48,017 bases of DNA from contig CAJTRT010000017.1 of the NCBI GenBank assembly GCA_910579105.1, positions 1-48,017 of the forward strand. Reading direction: 5' to 3'. The first letter of the stretch is position 1. The number at the start of each line of letters is the position of its first letter. Source of the stretch: an uncultured Muribaculaceae bacterium. Lineage in GTDB: Bacteria > Bacteroidota > Bacteroidia > Bacteroidales > Muribaculaceae. Made by a program: the position numbers and the translations under genes. The notes below the pieces were generated by a model. It saw only the letters and a program-made list of their open reading frames with translations. It searched no databases and was not told where the DNA came from. Below, piece by piece: positions 33,024 through 42,247 of the stretch.

Positions 33024-34130
33024 ATGAAAGTTTCGCATAACATACTCCTGGGGGCCGGTACGGCGTTATTGCTCGCCGTTGCTCATTCATGTTCCCTGTT
33101 CCAGGGATCGTCAAACAAGGTGGCCGGTTCCTCCGGGCAGATCACGGCGCAGCGCGCGGCTGACGGCACAACAGACGTGAAGCCGCTCACGCCCCCTAAG
33201 AACGGGGGAGCCAAGGTCGCTTCGACCTCGACAGAAGAACCAAAAGGAGTGAAGAACAAAAACAAGGGCCGGGCGGAAAACGCTTCGAAGCCGGCAAAGG
33301 GCAAAGCTCCCGCGGTGCCTGACCAGGCCGACAACCGCAGGCCGCTGACTGACGCGGCCCAGATCGCGGATGCCGCCAGCAAGCGCTCGCCGGTGTACAA
33401 TCCGAACCTCGACAAGGACTTTTCCATCAACGGCGAATGGACGATTTACTCGGTGCGCGGAAATGTCGTGACCGGCGAGGAACGCCCGTACATAACATTC
33501 GACCTTCCCGCGAAACGGTTCTACGGCAACAACGGCTGCAATTACATTAACGGTGACCTGGTGCTTGGCGACAACGGCACGATGCGTCTCGACAACATTA
33601 TATCAACGATGAAAATGTGCGGTGACGCGCAGTTCGAGTATCTGATAAATCTTGCCACGAGTGATGTGCGGTCATACAGCGCGAGAGTTGAAGGTCCGAT
33701 CACTTTCCTCGATCTGCTCGATGGAAAGAGCTCTAAGCCCATACTGGTATTGCGCAGGCACAATATGGATTTCCTTAACGGGGCGTGGAAAGTGGACACT
33801 CTCAACGGCACGCCGCTTGTAACCTCTGACGGCGATCCCGCGTCGCTGACTATCAACGTCACAGATCTCCAGCTCCATGGCACCACGGGATGCAACCGGC
33901 TTAACGGCCGCATCTTTATCGATCCCGACAAGAAACACTCCCTGCAATTTGTCGATATGGCTACCACGCGTATGATGTGTCCTCCCGACAGCCGCGAGAC
34001 CGAGTTCCTTCTCGCCCTCGAATCTGTCGAGAGCGCCAAGCAGACCGGGCCTGACACCGTGGTGCTGACGTCGCCTGAGGGTGCCGAACTGTTCACCCTT
34101 ACCCGCATACCGCTTACCCCTGCCGAATAA
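33024..34130 (+). CDS. Lipoprotein with two META (HslJ-like) domains
   Basis: 368 aa. The signal peptide ends in AVAHSCSLF, with Cys23 as the probable lipidation site. A long Lys/Ala/Pro-rich, probably disordered linker follows (residues about 30-135). Then come two tandem META domains. The first (about 139-245) has FYGNNGCNYINGD and ISTMKMC; the second (about 250-365) has LHGTTGCNRLNGR and MATTRMMCPP. Each carries the family's G-x-x-GCN-x-x-x-G motif and a later M-C pair. META proteins such as HslJ are linked to novobiocin and heat stress in E. coli; the role here is unknown. It is monocistronic and converges on sprA, with a two-sided terminator between. Confidence 0.88.
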   Translation: MKVSHNILLGAGTALLLAVAHSCSLFQGSSNKVAGSSGQITAQRAADGTTDVKPLTPPKNGGAKVASTSTEEPKGVKNKNKGRAENASKPAKGKAPAVPDQADNRRPLTDAAQIADAASKRSPVYNPNLDKDFSINGEWTIYSVRGNVVTGEERPYITFDLPAKRFYGNNGCNYINGDLVLGDNGTMRLDNIISTMKMCGDAQFEYLINLATSDVRSYSARVEGPITFLDLLDGKSSKPILVLRRHNMDFLNGAWKVDTLNGTPLVTSDGDPASLTINVTDLQLHGTTGCNRLNGRIFIDPDKKHSLQFVDMATTRMMCPPDSRETEFLLALESVESAKQTGPDTVVLTSPEGAELFTLTRIPLTPAE

Positions 34131-34147
34131 TATTCACACAAAAAATT

Positions 34148-34184
34148 AAAGCCGCCCGGTTCTGCTCTGGATCCGGGCGGCTTT
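34148..34184. terminator. Bidirectional terminator between the META gene and sprA
   Basis: Perfect 12-bp arms AAAGCCGCCCGG (34148-34159) and CCGGGCGGCTTT (34173-34184). The stem ends in A and T runs, so it can act for both convergent genes. Confidence 0.75.
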
Positions 34185-34199
34185 CGTATGGAGGAATGT

Positions 34200-37100
34200 C
34201 TAACGCGCGAGATTCAGGTTGACCGATATGCCGTAGTTTGAGTTCGTGGTGGGGTAGGCCGCGTTCGATACCAGCGGGGTGTTGACCTGGTGGTCGAAGT
34301 AGGCGGCGAGGGTCAGGCGGCGGCTTACGACGTATGATGCCTGGAAATTTATTGTCAGTGTGCGCGTGCCGGAGGTTGCCTGGGTGTAGTTGCTCTCGAT
34401 GCGGCGGATAAGGCTCTGGGTGTTTTGCAGAGAGAAGTCGGCGTTGATTGTGAGGTCGTTCGACACGCCGTTCTGTTTAGACCCGAGTTTGAGCACGGAA
34501 TTGAAGTTGACGATTTTGTACCCGGCCCCGATTGTGAGTCCGCGGGTCGTGGCCTCGACGAGCTGTCCGGCGGACGTGTTGAGCGTGAGCGTGCGCTGGT
34601 CGCGCCACTCGGCGTTGAACTGCAACTCGTTTTTCAGTGTGGCGTTAACGCCGATAAGGGGGGCGAAACGTTCGGTGATGGCTACCGACGAGATATTGTA
34701 TGGCGATGAAGGCACCGGGTTGCCCGTGGCCTCGTCGCGGATAAACCCTATGTTGTCGTCGACCGACAGCCAGTTAAGGTACGAGTTATAGGATCCCACA
34801 GTATAGGTACACTGGTAGGCGTGTGTGAGGGTGAACGTCTTGAAGATCTTGCGCATGTTGCCAAGATTGACGAGGCCGTCGTATGTGACGCGCCAGTTAG
34901 GAATGACGTGGGCGAACGAGGGGAACGGCGACAGATACTGTTTCTTGGCGTCAGTGCCTGTATAAGCCGCCAGGAAGGCTGGTATGAGGATGTCGGAAGA
35001 GGTTTCCGGCGTCGTGCCCACTTCGGGGCTGAACGGCTGCCCGGCCAGGGGGCTGTCGGCCATAAAACCGCCGGTAGGGTAGGTGGTGCCGCAGTATTGG
35101 TCGGCATAGCGCCCGGCGATGACGGGAATATTGTCGATCAGCTGTTGGAAGTGCTTGGAATAGTAGCCGTCCTCGGCCTTGGAGGAACCGAACGCTGTGC
35201 GGATCGCGCAGTGGGTCTTGGTATACGAGCCGGAATATGTCATAGGCATGTCGGCATACATGAACTGCACCTGGGTGTTGCGGTTGTCGGTGCGGTTCAT
35301 AGTGAGCTGCACCTTCAGCCCTTTCACAGGTTCGAGCTGCAGCTCGAGGTTGAGCTCGTTGGCCCGCGACCACATGGCGGGAGAGGTCTGCCCGTCGTCG
35401 CATATCAGCCAGCCGCGGGCCTTTGTCTTGTCGATATAGCTCTCGTCAACGAACCCGAAAGCGAAATCGAGGCCCGGGGCCATAGGGCCGTAGTGGGTGC
35501 TCTCGCCGAAGATATTGCCTATTTCGGGACGGAACAGCGGCACCGACATGGTGCGGGTGTTCTTGTACCTTATGGAGAAGCTGCGAGGGCTCATCACCAG
35601 GCGCGTGGCGTACTCGCCTATTTCGCGCCATACCGATTTATCCTCTTTCAGAATTTCCTCGATCGAGAACTTTATGTCTTTCTCGCCTTTGGTCAGCACC
35701 TCGATAGAGTTGGCGTCTATTATCCTCGTCCGCACCGGGAAAGCCTGTCCGTCGGACGTGCGGGCGGAGATTTTGACTTTCTTGTTCCGCAGGTTGTGGC
35801 GTATCGTCAGGGTAGTGTCGGGCTTCAGCTTGTAGGTGCGCTCGAACTTCTTCGGCTTTATCGGCACGGTCGGTCGCCGGGTGTTGGCGAAACGCTTCTC
35901 GACATCCTTTATGAACGGGATTTTTTTGTAGAGGTTCTCGAAGTTCACGCGGCCGTCGACGCTGAAAGCCGACTGGTTGGCTATCGTGTTGCCGGTGGAG
36001 TAGCCATCGACTTCCGCGCCGCGGTCCCAGCGGTAGGTCGCGTTGTAGCTGACGTTGGAGGTCAGGAAGTCGAGTACCGGCATGCGGTTGAACGGCGCGC
36101 GCCACTGCGCGGTGAACGACTGGTTATAGGCCCACGGAGTGCCCATCGATAGAATCGACTGCCACACGGTGTCCTTCCACTCCTTGTATTTGTCGGGGAA
36201 CAGCTTGCGGTTCACAGCGCCGACGGTCTCCTCGATGCGTGCCGAGGTATTGGAGTTGAAGTTGACCGTGATTGTCTTCGTCAGGTTCCACACGAGCTGG
36301 AACTGGCGGTCCCAAAGGAAGTTCTTGCTGACCGATACGGGAAGCTGGAACATCTGGTCGGTCTCCGAGCGTGTCTGCATCTCGTAGTAGTAGCGCGACA
36401 TGTTGGTCAGGAACGAGATGGAGGCGGGGACGTAGTTGATCTCCCATTCCTTGAAGAAACGGAGGTTCTTGTTCTTGGATTTAAGCCAGCCGAAAGGTTT
36501 CAGCGGCTTGACCATCGGCGAGTAGTTGTAGGCGAACGATCCGCGGTAGTCGTTGGTGATCTCGTACTCGGTCGTCGGGTTCTCTTTGCGTTGCTTGTTG
36601 AATGAGAAATTCAGCGTGAAGTTCGCAGGGTCCCATGGCATAGGCTTGGCTGACCGCACGTCGAATTTCAGCCCGGAAATCGAGAAACTCTGGATTTTGT
36701 TGCGCTCTACGGCGTACGATTCTATGGAGTCGCGGGCGTGTTTGTCCGGCGCGTCGTCGAGAGCGTCTTTCAGGAGCACGTCCTGGTCGAGCGGGTTGTA
36801 TTTCGGGGTCAGTTTCTCGTCGGAAACGGAATAGTAGATCGGGGCTTTGAGCTTCACTTTTTCAGGGATGAAGCGGCCCAGGTCGGCCTGTACGGCGAAA
36901 TTGATCTGCCGGTAGTCGTCGAGGCGGCGCGAATTGAGGCTCTGGTCGACGCTCCCGAACCCGGCGCTCTCCATATGTGTGGAGAAGTTAAGGTTGGCTA
37001 TGTCGCTGAGAGCGAGGTTAACGTTTGCCTTGGCTGCCCAGCCTCCCTCCTCGTTGAAGTCGGTCACTTTAAGCTCGTTGACCCACACGATGCCGTCCTT

Positions 37101-40100
37101 GCGCTGGTTGGAGTTGTTGCGCACGCCCACGAGTATGACCCTCACGTCGCTCAGCGAGGGGTTGCCCATCACGGCTATGCGGTTTCGCTCGTCGTCGGGG
37201 TCGCGGCCGGTAAACAGTGTGGCGAATCCCACCTGCGAACCTTCCTCGTTCTTGGCGCGGTTGCGGGCTTTTTTGAGATCCACAAGGTTCTGGAGCCGGA
37301 GGTCCATGAAGTTCTGCGCCGGCCACACCTTGTCGCGGTCCGCGCTGACGTAGTTGTTGTAAACGCCGTGGGGGGTCAGTTGCAGCGGTATCTCGTATTC
37401 GTAGAAGTTGCTTTTCACGTCGGAACCGAGACGCACGAACACCGACAGCTCGCCCGAACGCAGTTGCGTCGGATCGTCGATAAGGCTTTCGGCATGGACC
37501 CACATCTGGAGGCGCTTGTAGTTGCGCAGGTCCTGCTGGGTGTCGCGGTAGACGGCGCGCGCGTCACCGGCGTTCAGCCCGGTGACTTTCAGCGACATCG
37601 ACTGCTCGTTGAGCTGCACGGCCTGCGACTGGCCGGGGTCGGTGATACGGGTGACCCCGGGGGGGAGGACGTAGTTGACCGGCTCGCGCGAGGCGTTTTC
37701 CTCGATATTGACAACCGACACATCAAGCTCACCCTCGGCGGGAGAGTCGCCGCGGGTATTGAGGTTGAAATCGTAGGTCCGCCATTCGCCGCGCACGAGT
37801 TCGAGGGTGGCGAAGCGCAGGTGGGTGGTCTGCTTGAACCCGGTAAGGAATATTCGGGCGAAGCGTATGGTCGAGAAGTCGTTGATCGAACCTACCACTT
37901 TCTCGAAGGCGCTTAGGGGTATCTTGAACTGGTACCACTCGACGGGCTCGTTCTTGCCGTCGCGCGTCAGCGGGTAGGAAACCTGCTTGTCGGTTATGAA
38001 GTTCTTGCCGACCACGAGGTCCTCGGGGCGGATCGATACCTTGTACTGGAAGTAGCGCTCGTATTCGTTAAGGGTGTTGTCCTGGTTGATGTCCTCCACG
38101 TCGGGCACGGCGCGCGAGCTTTGGTACTGCGGGTCGGGCGCGCTTTCGGGGGGAAGCGAGTTCCCTTCCACGCCGTTATAGCGTTTGTAGCGTTCGAGGA
38201 TCGAGGCGCGGCGAGCGTCGTAGTTGTTGCTGAGGAAGAATCCGTAATTGTCGCCCGCAGGGTCGTTCATAGCCGAGAAAGGATCATCGTTCATCCGCTC
38301 TATGGCCGAGGCGGAGAGTTTGCCCCGCAGGTTTTCGAGGTAGTTCTGGTATGACGGGGCGACGTACTCGTCGGCGTTTATAAGCCCGTCGAGGCCCACG
38401 TCCTGCACGGCCCGCGAGCCGGAGTTGTTGTCGAAGGAGTAGGTCAGCGAGTTCTGCGTGGAGACGCGGCCCCACACGGTGTTCTGCATGAAGCGGTCAT
38501 TGCCGTCGTAAGGCACGCCGTTCTCATAGCTTTTGAGACCGTCTTTGAGTATGTCTTCCGAGATTTCGCCGAAATTGAAATATAGGTCGCCACCATCCTG
38601 GTTGGGGTTGTCCGGGTCGAGGAACGGGTTCATCATCCAGAACTGGATATAGTCTATGTTGGCCTGCTCGAAGTTGGTGGTCTCCATCTTGCGCATTATG
38701 CCGCCCCAGCGTTTCTCCGGGTTGAGGAGGTTACCTTCCGGGTCGATATTGGTGTCGTCGAGGTTGTAGGGGCCGCGCTCGTTGGGATAGAAGGATAGGT
38801 TGAGGGTCTGTATGTAGGCCGATTCGCCGTAGGTGAGCTCGCGGCCGGGGAAAATCTCCTTGGACGTGACTTCGCGGATGTAGGGGTTCGACTGCTGTTT
38901 GAGGTCGTTTTTGAGATAGCCGGGGCACAGGGACGAGTTCCGCTCCGTGAACAGGCGGTCGATGTAGTACCAGTTGAGAAGCGCGCGGTTCTTGCCGTAG
39001 TCAACGTTGTTGCTCAGCGCTGCTTCGGGGAATAGCGCGTCACGGCCCGGGTCATAGGGCGTTGAGGCTGTGAACCATCCGTATGGCGAGCGCAGGTCGA
39101 TGCCGATCTGCGATGACTCGAAATCGTCAATGTAGGAGCTTCCCTTGTTAGTACCCGACTTCTGTTTGTGGGGCACGAGCACCGCTGCCTCGGCTGTGAC
39201 GCTTAGCTGTGACGGGGCGGTGGCGTTGACGGTGGGAATCTTGTTCAGCAGGTTCGTCAGCCATTGCAGCTTCGTGTTGTAGGAGAGGTTGAAGCCGAAC
39301 ATCGAGTTGTTGATGGTCTCGTCGCCGATGTTGACTTTCTCGGTCAGCGCTTTCTCTGAGAAGTGTAATATGGTCGCGCCTATGTTCAGGTGCTTGTTGA
39401 ACTCGTATTGCAGGTCGAGGCCCAGCAGCGTCTTGCGCTGGGTGGAGAAGAGCGACTGGTTCTCGAGGGTCACGGAGACGCTCTGCCCGGAATCGATTAT
39501 GCTCTGGTTGGTTATGGTCACTATGCCCATCGAGTAGTCGACAGTATAGTCGGAGTTCTCGACCAGGCGCACGCCTCCGGCCATGACGACGACCGAACCT
39601 CGTGGCACGTTCATGGCGTTCAGGCGAATCTGAGATCCGGAGGATGCCTGGTAGGAGCCGGTGAGAATGAACTTGTTCTTGTCTGAGAACTGGCGGGCGA
39701 CAACCTGGGTGGAGTCGTACAGTTCCTTGTAGACATACTTCTCGGCGAGCACGGGGTCGTTGATCTTGCGCTCCAGGTGCGAGCCGAACGGCTCCGCGAC
39801 CGGGAAAATCACCTTGCCGGTGGAGGGGATTATCGTGTAGCCGTCGATGAAGTCGAAGAAACCGTCAGGGTTGCCCTGCTGGTTGGAATCGAGGCGGTCG
39901 AGGTTCATGACCTGCAACAGCGGCTGGTTGCTCAGCGACGGCACAGGCAGGTAGTTGATCTGCGTGCCGGTGGTGTCGCTAAGGTATTTTATGTTGAGTC
40001 GGAAATTCTGCCGCTGCACCTGGTAGGCGCCGAGCGAGTAGACGTTCTTCATCATAAGGTGCCACATCGGCATCTTGGTGTCGATGGTGGTGCTTTTCAG

Positions 40101-41657
40101 CATCTTTACGTAGAGCGACTGCGTGGTGGTCGTGATGTCCGACGAGAACTCGCCGACCTGGTAGACCTGGCCGTTGTAGGTGTACTGGAAGGCCACGCCG
40201 AGCACTTCGTCGGAGTTGATCTGGGCTTTGACCGAGATATAGCCCAGGGTGGAGTTGAGCGTGTATTCCGAGGAACTGAGCAGGCGCGCGCTTTCGACTT
40301 TCTCGAAGTCCTTGCCCCCCTCGATGCCCACGGCCCGCAGCGGCTCGAGCGCCTGTGTCACCGTGTTTATGTTGCGGGCGTCGGGATACTCCTCCTTGAT
40401 CACCCGCAGAAGGTTGTTGGAGTTGTTGGTCGGCACGGGGACGGTCGGGTCGGGCTGCCAGTAGCCGTTGGCGAGATACTGGTTCTCGCCGAGGTCGGTG
40501 AAGGCGACGATGTTGCGCGACTGGTCGTATTTGCCACCCTTGTTGGTTACCCACACCTCGATGCGGGTGATGTTGATGCCTGACGTCACCAGCGGCAACC
40601 GGGCGGCGAACTGGTCGTAGTTGTCGTAGAAGTATTGCGCCAGGAAGAAGTGGCGGTTCTGGTCATACTGGTCGGCGTTGACCGAGAAGTCGGTTGTCTG
40701 CGCGCCACCTTTGGTGTTTACCGTCTTTGACTCGGAGTTCTGCTGCGAGACGAGGGCCGTGGCGGTCAGTTTGCCGAATTGAAGCTGGGCTTTGACACCG
40801 AAAAGTGCCGTCGACCCCCTGATAAGCGAGGAGCCGGTGGTGAGCGACACGTTACCCGCCTCGATGTTCTTCACTATGTCGTCCTCCTTCCCCTCGTAGC
40901 CTATCTTGATGTTCTGCGAGTCGAAGGCGAAGGTCGCGTCGGTGTTGTAGGTCATCGCGAATTTCAGGCGGTCACCCACCGAGGCGTTGATCGTGGCCTG
41001 GATCTTCTGGTCAAAGTCGAAGTATGTTTTCCTGCGGGCGTTGACGGCGAGCGACGGGTTGTCGGTCTTGTTGGACTTCACCCCCATTTTTAGCTGTATG
41101 GAGCCTTGTGTTTTCAACTGCACTCCCCCGGGACCGAAAATCTTTTCCAGGGGGCCGTAGGCGAAGTTCATGTCAAAGATATTGAACGGCTGCTTCTCCT
41201 TGTCTTCCGCAAGCGCCTGGTTGCGTTCCTGGTAGTACTCCTGCAAGGAGCGGCGCAGCTGCCAGTTGTCGTATTGTTTGCGCGACAGCAGGAACGGGGT
41301 GGTTATCTCCGTGTCGCCGAGCTTGGTGCGTATGACGTAGTAGCCGGTCTCTGGATCGAATTCCGGGGAAGTTGTGATGTTGGAGGGGGTGGCCAGGTCG
41401 GCCGCGAACTGGTCCTCCATCAATGCCTCGTAGCTGGCCGGCACCGTCTGCTGCACAGGGAACGGCATCATGATTGAGTCCGCCGGATTCGCCGGCACCG
41501 GGGGCATGGGAGGGGGCGGTGGGAGCTGCTTTGCCGGTGGTCCGACGAGCTGCGCGCTGGCTATCACGGCTGAAACCGCGAGGAGCGCTAAGCAGCCCGC
41601 GGTGGCGATGAGCCTTGCCAAGTAGCGTTTGTCAGGTCGTTGTCCCGGTTTCTTCAT
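34200..41657 (-). CDS. sprA: SprA, type 9 secretion translocon
   Basis: Giant outer-membrane protein of 2485 aa, the length expected for SprA/Sov, the beta-barrel pore of the type 9 secretion system. A signal peptide (ATAGCLALLAVSAVIASAQ) is followed by a proline-rich stretch (KQLPPPPPMPPVPANP). The long body has many short beta segments ending on aromatic residues. Recognisable segments include QIKMGVKSNK-type barrel strands near GSIQLKMGVKSNKTDNPS, YLPVPSLSNQPLLQVMNLDRLD and FIDGYTIIPSTGKVIFPVAEPFG. The C terminus ends in typical barrel strands (YGISVNLNLAR). It starts 7 bases behind ruvA and is the last gene of the tsaC-to-sprA run. In gliding Bacteroidota it also serves motility; for a gut organism, secretion is the likelier role. 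Confidence 0.93.
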   Translation of the reverse strand: MKKPGQRPDKRYLARLIATAGCLALLAVSAVIASAQLVGPPAKQLPPPPPMPPVPANPADSIMMPFPVQQTVPASYEALMEDQFAADLATPSNITTSPEFDPETGYYVIRTKLGDTEITTPFLLSRKQYDNWQLRRSLQEYYQERNQALAEDKEKQPFNIFDMNFAYGPLEKIFGPGGVQLKTQGSIQLKMGVKSNKTDNPSLAVNARRKTYFDFDQKIQATINASVGDRLKFAMTYNTDATFAFDSQNIKIGYEGKEDDIVKNIEAGNVSLTTGSSLIRGSTALFGVKAQLQFGKLTATALVSQQNSESKTVNTKGGAQTTDFSVNADQYDQNRHFFLAQYFYDNYDQFAARLPLVTSGINITRIEVWVTNKGGKYDQSRNIVAFTDLGENQYLANGYWQPDPTVPVPTNNSNNLLRVIKEEYPDARNINTVTQALEPLRAVGIEGGKDFEKVESARLLSSSEYTLNSTLGYISVKAQINSDEVLGVAFQYTYNGQVYQVGEFSSDITTTTQSLYVKMLKSTTIDTKMPMWHLMMKNVYSLGAYQVQRQNFRLNIKYLSDTTGTQINYLPVPSLSNQPLLQVMNLDRLDSNQQGNPDGFFDFIDGYTIIPSTGKVIFPVAEPFGSHLERKINDPVLAEKYVYKELYDSTQVVARQFSDKNKFILTGSYQASSGSQIRLNAMNVPRGSVVVMAGGVRLVENSDYTVDYSMGIVTITNQSIIDSGQSVSVTLENQSLFSTQRKTLLGLDLQYEFNKHLNIGATILHFSEKALTEKVNIGDETINNSMFGFNLSYNTKLQWLTNLLNKIPTVNATAPSQLSVTAEAAVLVPHKQKSGTNKGSSYIDDFESSQIGIDLRSPYGWFTASTPYDPGRDALFPEAALSNNVDYGKNRALLNWYYIDRLFTERNSSLCPGYLKNDLKQQSNPYIREVTSKEIFPGRELTYGESAYIQTLNLSFYPNERGPYNLDDTNIDPEGNLLNPEKRWGGIMRKMETTNFEQANIDYIQFWMMNPFLDPDNPNQDGGDLYFNFGEISEDILKDGLKSYENGVPYDGNDRFMQNTVWGRVSTQNSLTYSFDNNSGSRAVQDVGLDGLINADEYVAPSYQNYLENLRGKLSASAIERMNDDPFSAMNDPAGDNYGFFLSNNYDARRASILERYKRYNGVEGNSLPPESAPDPQYQSSRAVPDVEDINQDNTLNEYERYFQYKVSIRPEDLVVGKNFITDKQVSYPLTRDGKNEPVEWYQFKIPLSAFEKVVGSINDFSTIRFARIFLTGFKQTTHLRFATLELVRGEWRTYDFNLNTRGDSPAEGELDVSVVNIEENASREPVNYVLPPGVTRITDPGQSQAVQLNEQSMSLKVTGLNAGDARAVYRDTQQDLRNYKRLQMWVHAESLIDDPTQLRSGELSVFVRLGSDVKSNFYEYEIPLQLTPHGVYNNYVSADRDKVWPAQNFMDLRLQNLVDLKKARNRAKNEEGSQVGFATLFTGRDPDDERNRIAVMGNPSLSDVRVILVGVRNNSNQRKDGIVWVNELKVTDFNEEGGWAAKANVNLALSDIANLNFSTHMESAGFGSVDQSLNSRRLDDYRQINFAVQADLGRFIPEKVKLKAPIYYSVSDEKLTPKYNPLDQDVLLKDALDDAPDKHARDSIESYAVERNKIQSFSISGLKFDVRSAKPMPWDPANFTLNFSFNKQRKENPTTEYEITNDYRGSFAYNYSPMVKPLKPFGWLKSKNKNLRFFKEWEINYVPASISFLTNMSRYYYEMQTRSETDQMFQLPVSVSKNFLWDRQFQLVWNLTKTITVNFNSNTSARIEETVGAVNRKLFPDKYKEWKDTVWQSILSMGTPWAYNQSFTAQWRAPFNRMPVLDFLTSNVSYNATYRWDRGAEVDGYSTGNTIANQSAFSVDGRVNFENLYKKIPFIKDVEKRFANTRRPTVPIKPKKFERTYKLKPDTTLTIRHNLRNKKVKISARTSDGQAFPVRTRIIDANSIEVLTKGEKDIKFSIEEILKEDKSVWREIGEYATRLVMSPRSFSIRYKNTRTMSVPLFRPEIGNIFGESTHYGPMAPGLDFAFGFVDESYIDKTKARGWLICDDGQTSPAMWSRANELNLELQLEPVKGLKVQLTMNRTDNRNTQVQFMYADMPMTYSGSYTKTHCAIRTAFGSSKAEDGYYSKHFQQLIDNIPVIAGRYADQYCGTTYPTGGFMADSPLAGQPFSPEVGTTPETSSDILIPAFLAAYTGTDAKKQYLSPFPSFAHVIPNWRVTYDGLVNLGNMRKIFKTFTLTHAYQCTYTVGSYNSYLNWLSVDDNIGFIRDEATGNPVPSSPYNISSVAITERFAPLIGVNATLKNELQFNAEWRDQRTLTLNTSAGQLVEATTRGLTIGAGYKIVNFNSVLKLGSKQNGVSNDLTINADFSLQNTQSLIRRIESNYTQATSGTRTLTINFQASYVVSRRLTLAAYFDHQVNTPLVSNAAYPTTNSNYGISVNLNLAR

Positions 41658-41664
41658 TAGGCGG

Positions 41665-42246
41665 TCAAAGCATAGTCAAAGCCTTCTTGACGGCCTGCTC
41701 CACCCGGAGCGTCGGGTCGTCGGAGAAAAGCTTTGTGAGCACTTTCTGCGAGGCGGGTTTGGCGAACCCGAGCATCAGCAGTGCTGCCAGCGCCTCTTCG
41801 AAATCGTCGGAGCGGATGGCCGGCTGCGATAATAACGAAGTTTCCGAGGGTTTTATTTTGTCTTTCAGGTCAACAATTATGCGTTGGGCGGTTTTAGCCC
41901 CGATTCCCTTAACGGATTTAAGCCGTTTCTCGTCGCCGCCCGCGATTACCGCTTCCAGTTCCGCGGGGGGGATGGATGACAGGATCAGGCGCGCCGAATT
42001 TGCCCCGACGCCGCTGACGGCAATCATTTCGCGGAAAAGGGCCCGTTCCCGCGATGTGGCGAATCCGTAAAGCAGGCGCGCGTCCTCGCGGATTATCTCG
42101 TGGGTCAGCAGCTTTATCTGTTCCTTGCCCTGTATGGCCGAGAACGTGTTGAGGGAGATATTGATTTCGTAGCCGATTCCGGCATTATCGATTACGGCGG
42201 TGGCAGGATTCAGTTCCGCCAGCCGTCCGGATATGTATTCGATCAT
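41665..42246 (-). CDS. ruvA: Holliday junction branch migration protein RuvA
   Basis: Binds Holliday junctions as a tetramer and loads RuvB. Domain I is the OB fold (MIEYISGRLAELNPATAVIDNAGIGYEINIS). Domain II contains the two helix-hairpin-helix motifs (FREMIAVSGVGANSARLILS and LKSVKGIGAKTAQRIIVDLKDKI). Domain III is the short C-terminal three-helix bundle (DFEEALAALLMLGFAKPASQKVLTKLF). Start at 42246 gives 193 aa, the usual length; a longer frame runs into the upstream clc gene. The stop of clc (TGA) is one base away from this ATG, indicating translational coupling. Confidence 0.95.
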   Translation of the reverse strand: MIEYISGRLAELNPATAVIDNAGIGYEINISLNTFSAIQGKEQIKLLTHEIIREDARLLYGFATSRERALFREMIAVSGVGANSARLILSSIPPAELEAVIAGGDEKRLKSVKGIGAKTAQRIIVDLKDKIKPSETSLLSQPAIRSDDFEEALAALLMLGFAKPASQKVLTKLFSDDPTLRVEQAVKKALTML

Positions 42247-42247
42247 T

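Noticed and set aside
34821..37916. Long open frames (443 and 392 codons) antisense to sprA
   Set aside because: Both are shadows of the sprA frame, with no signal peptide, domain or promoter of their own.
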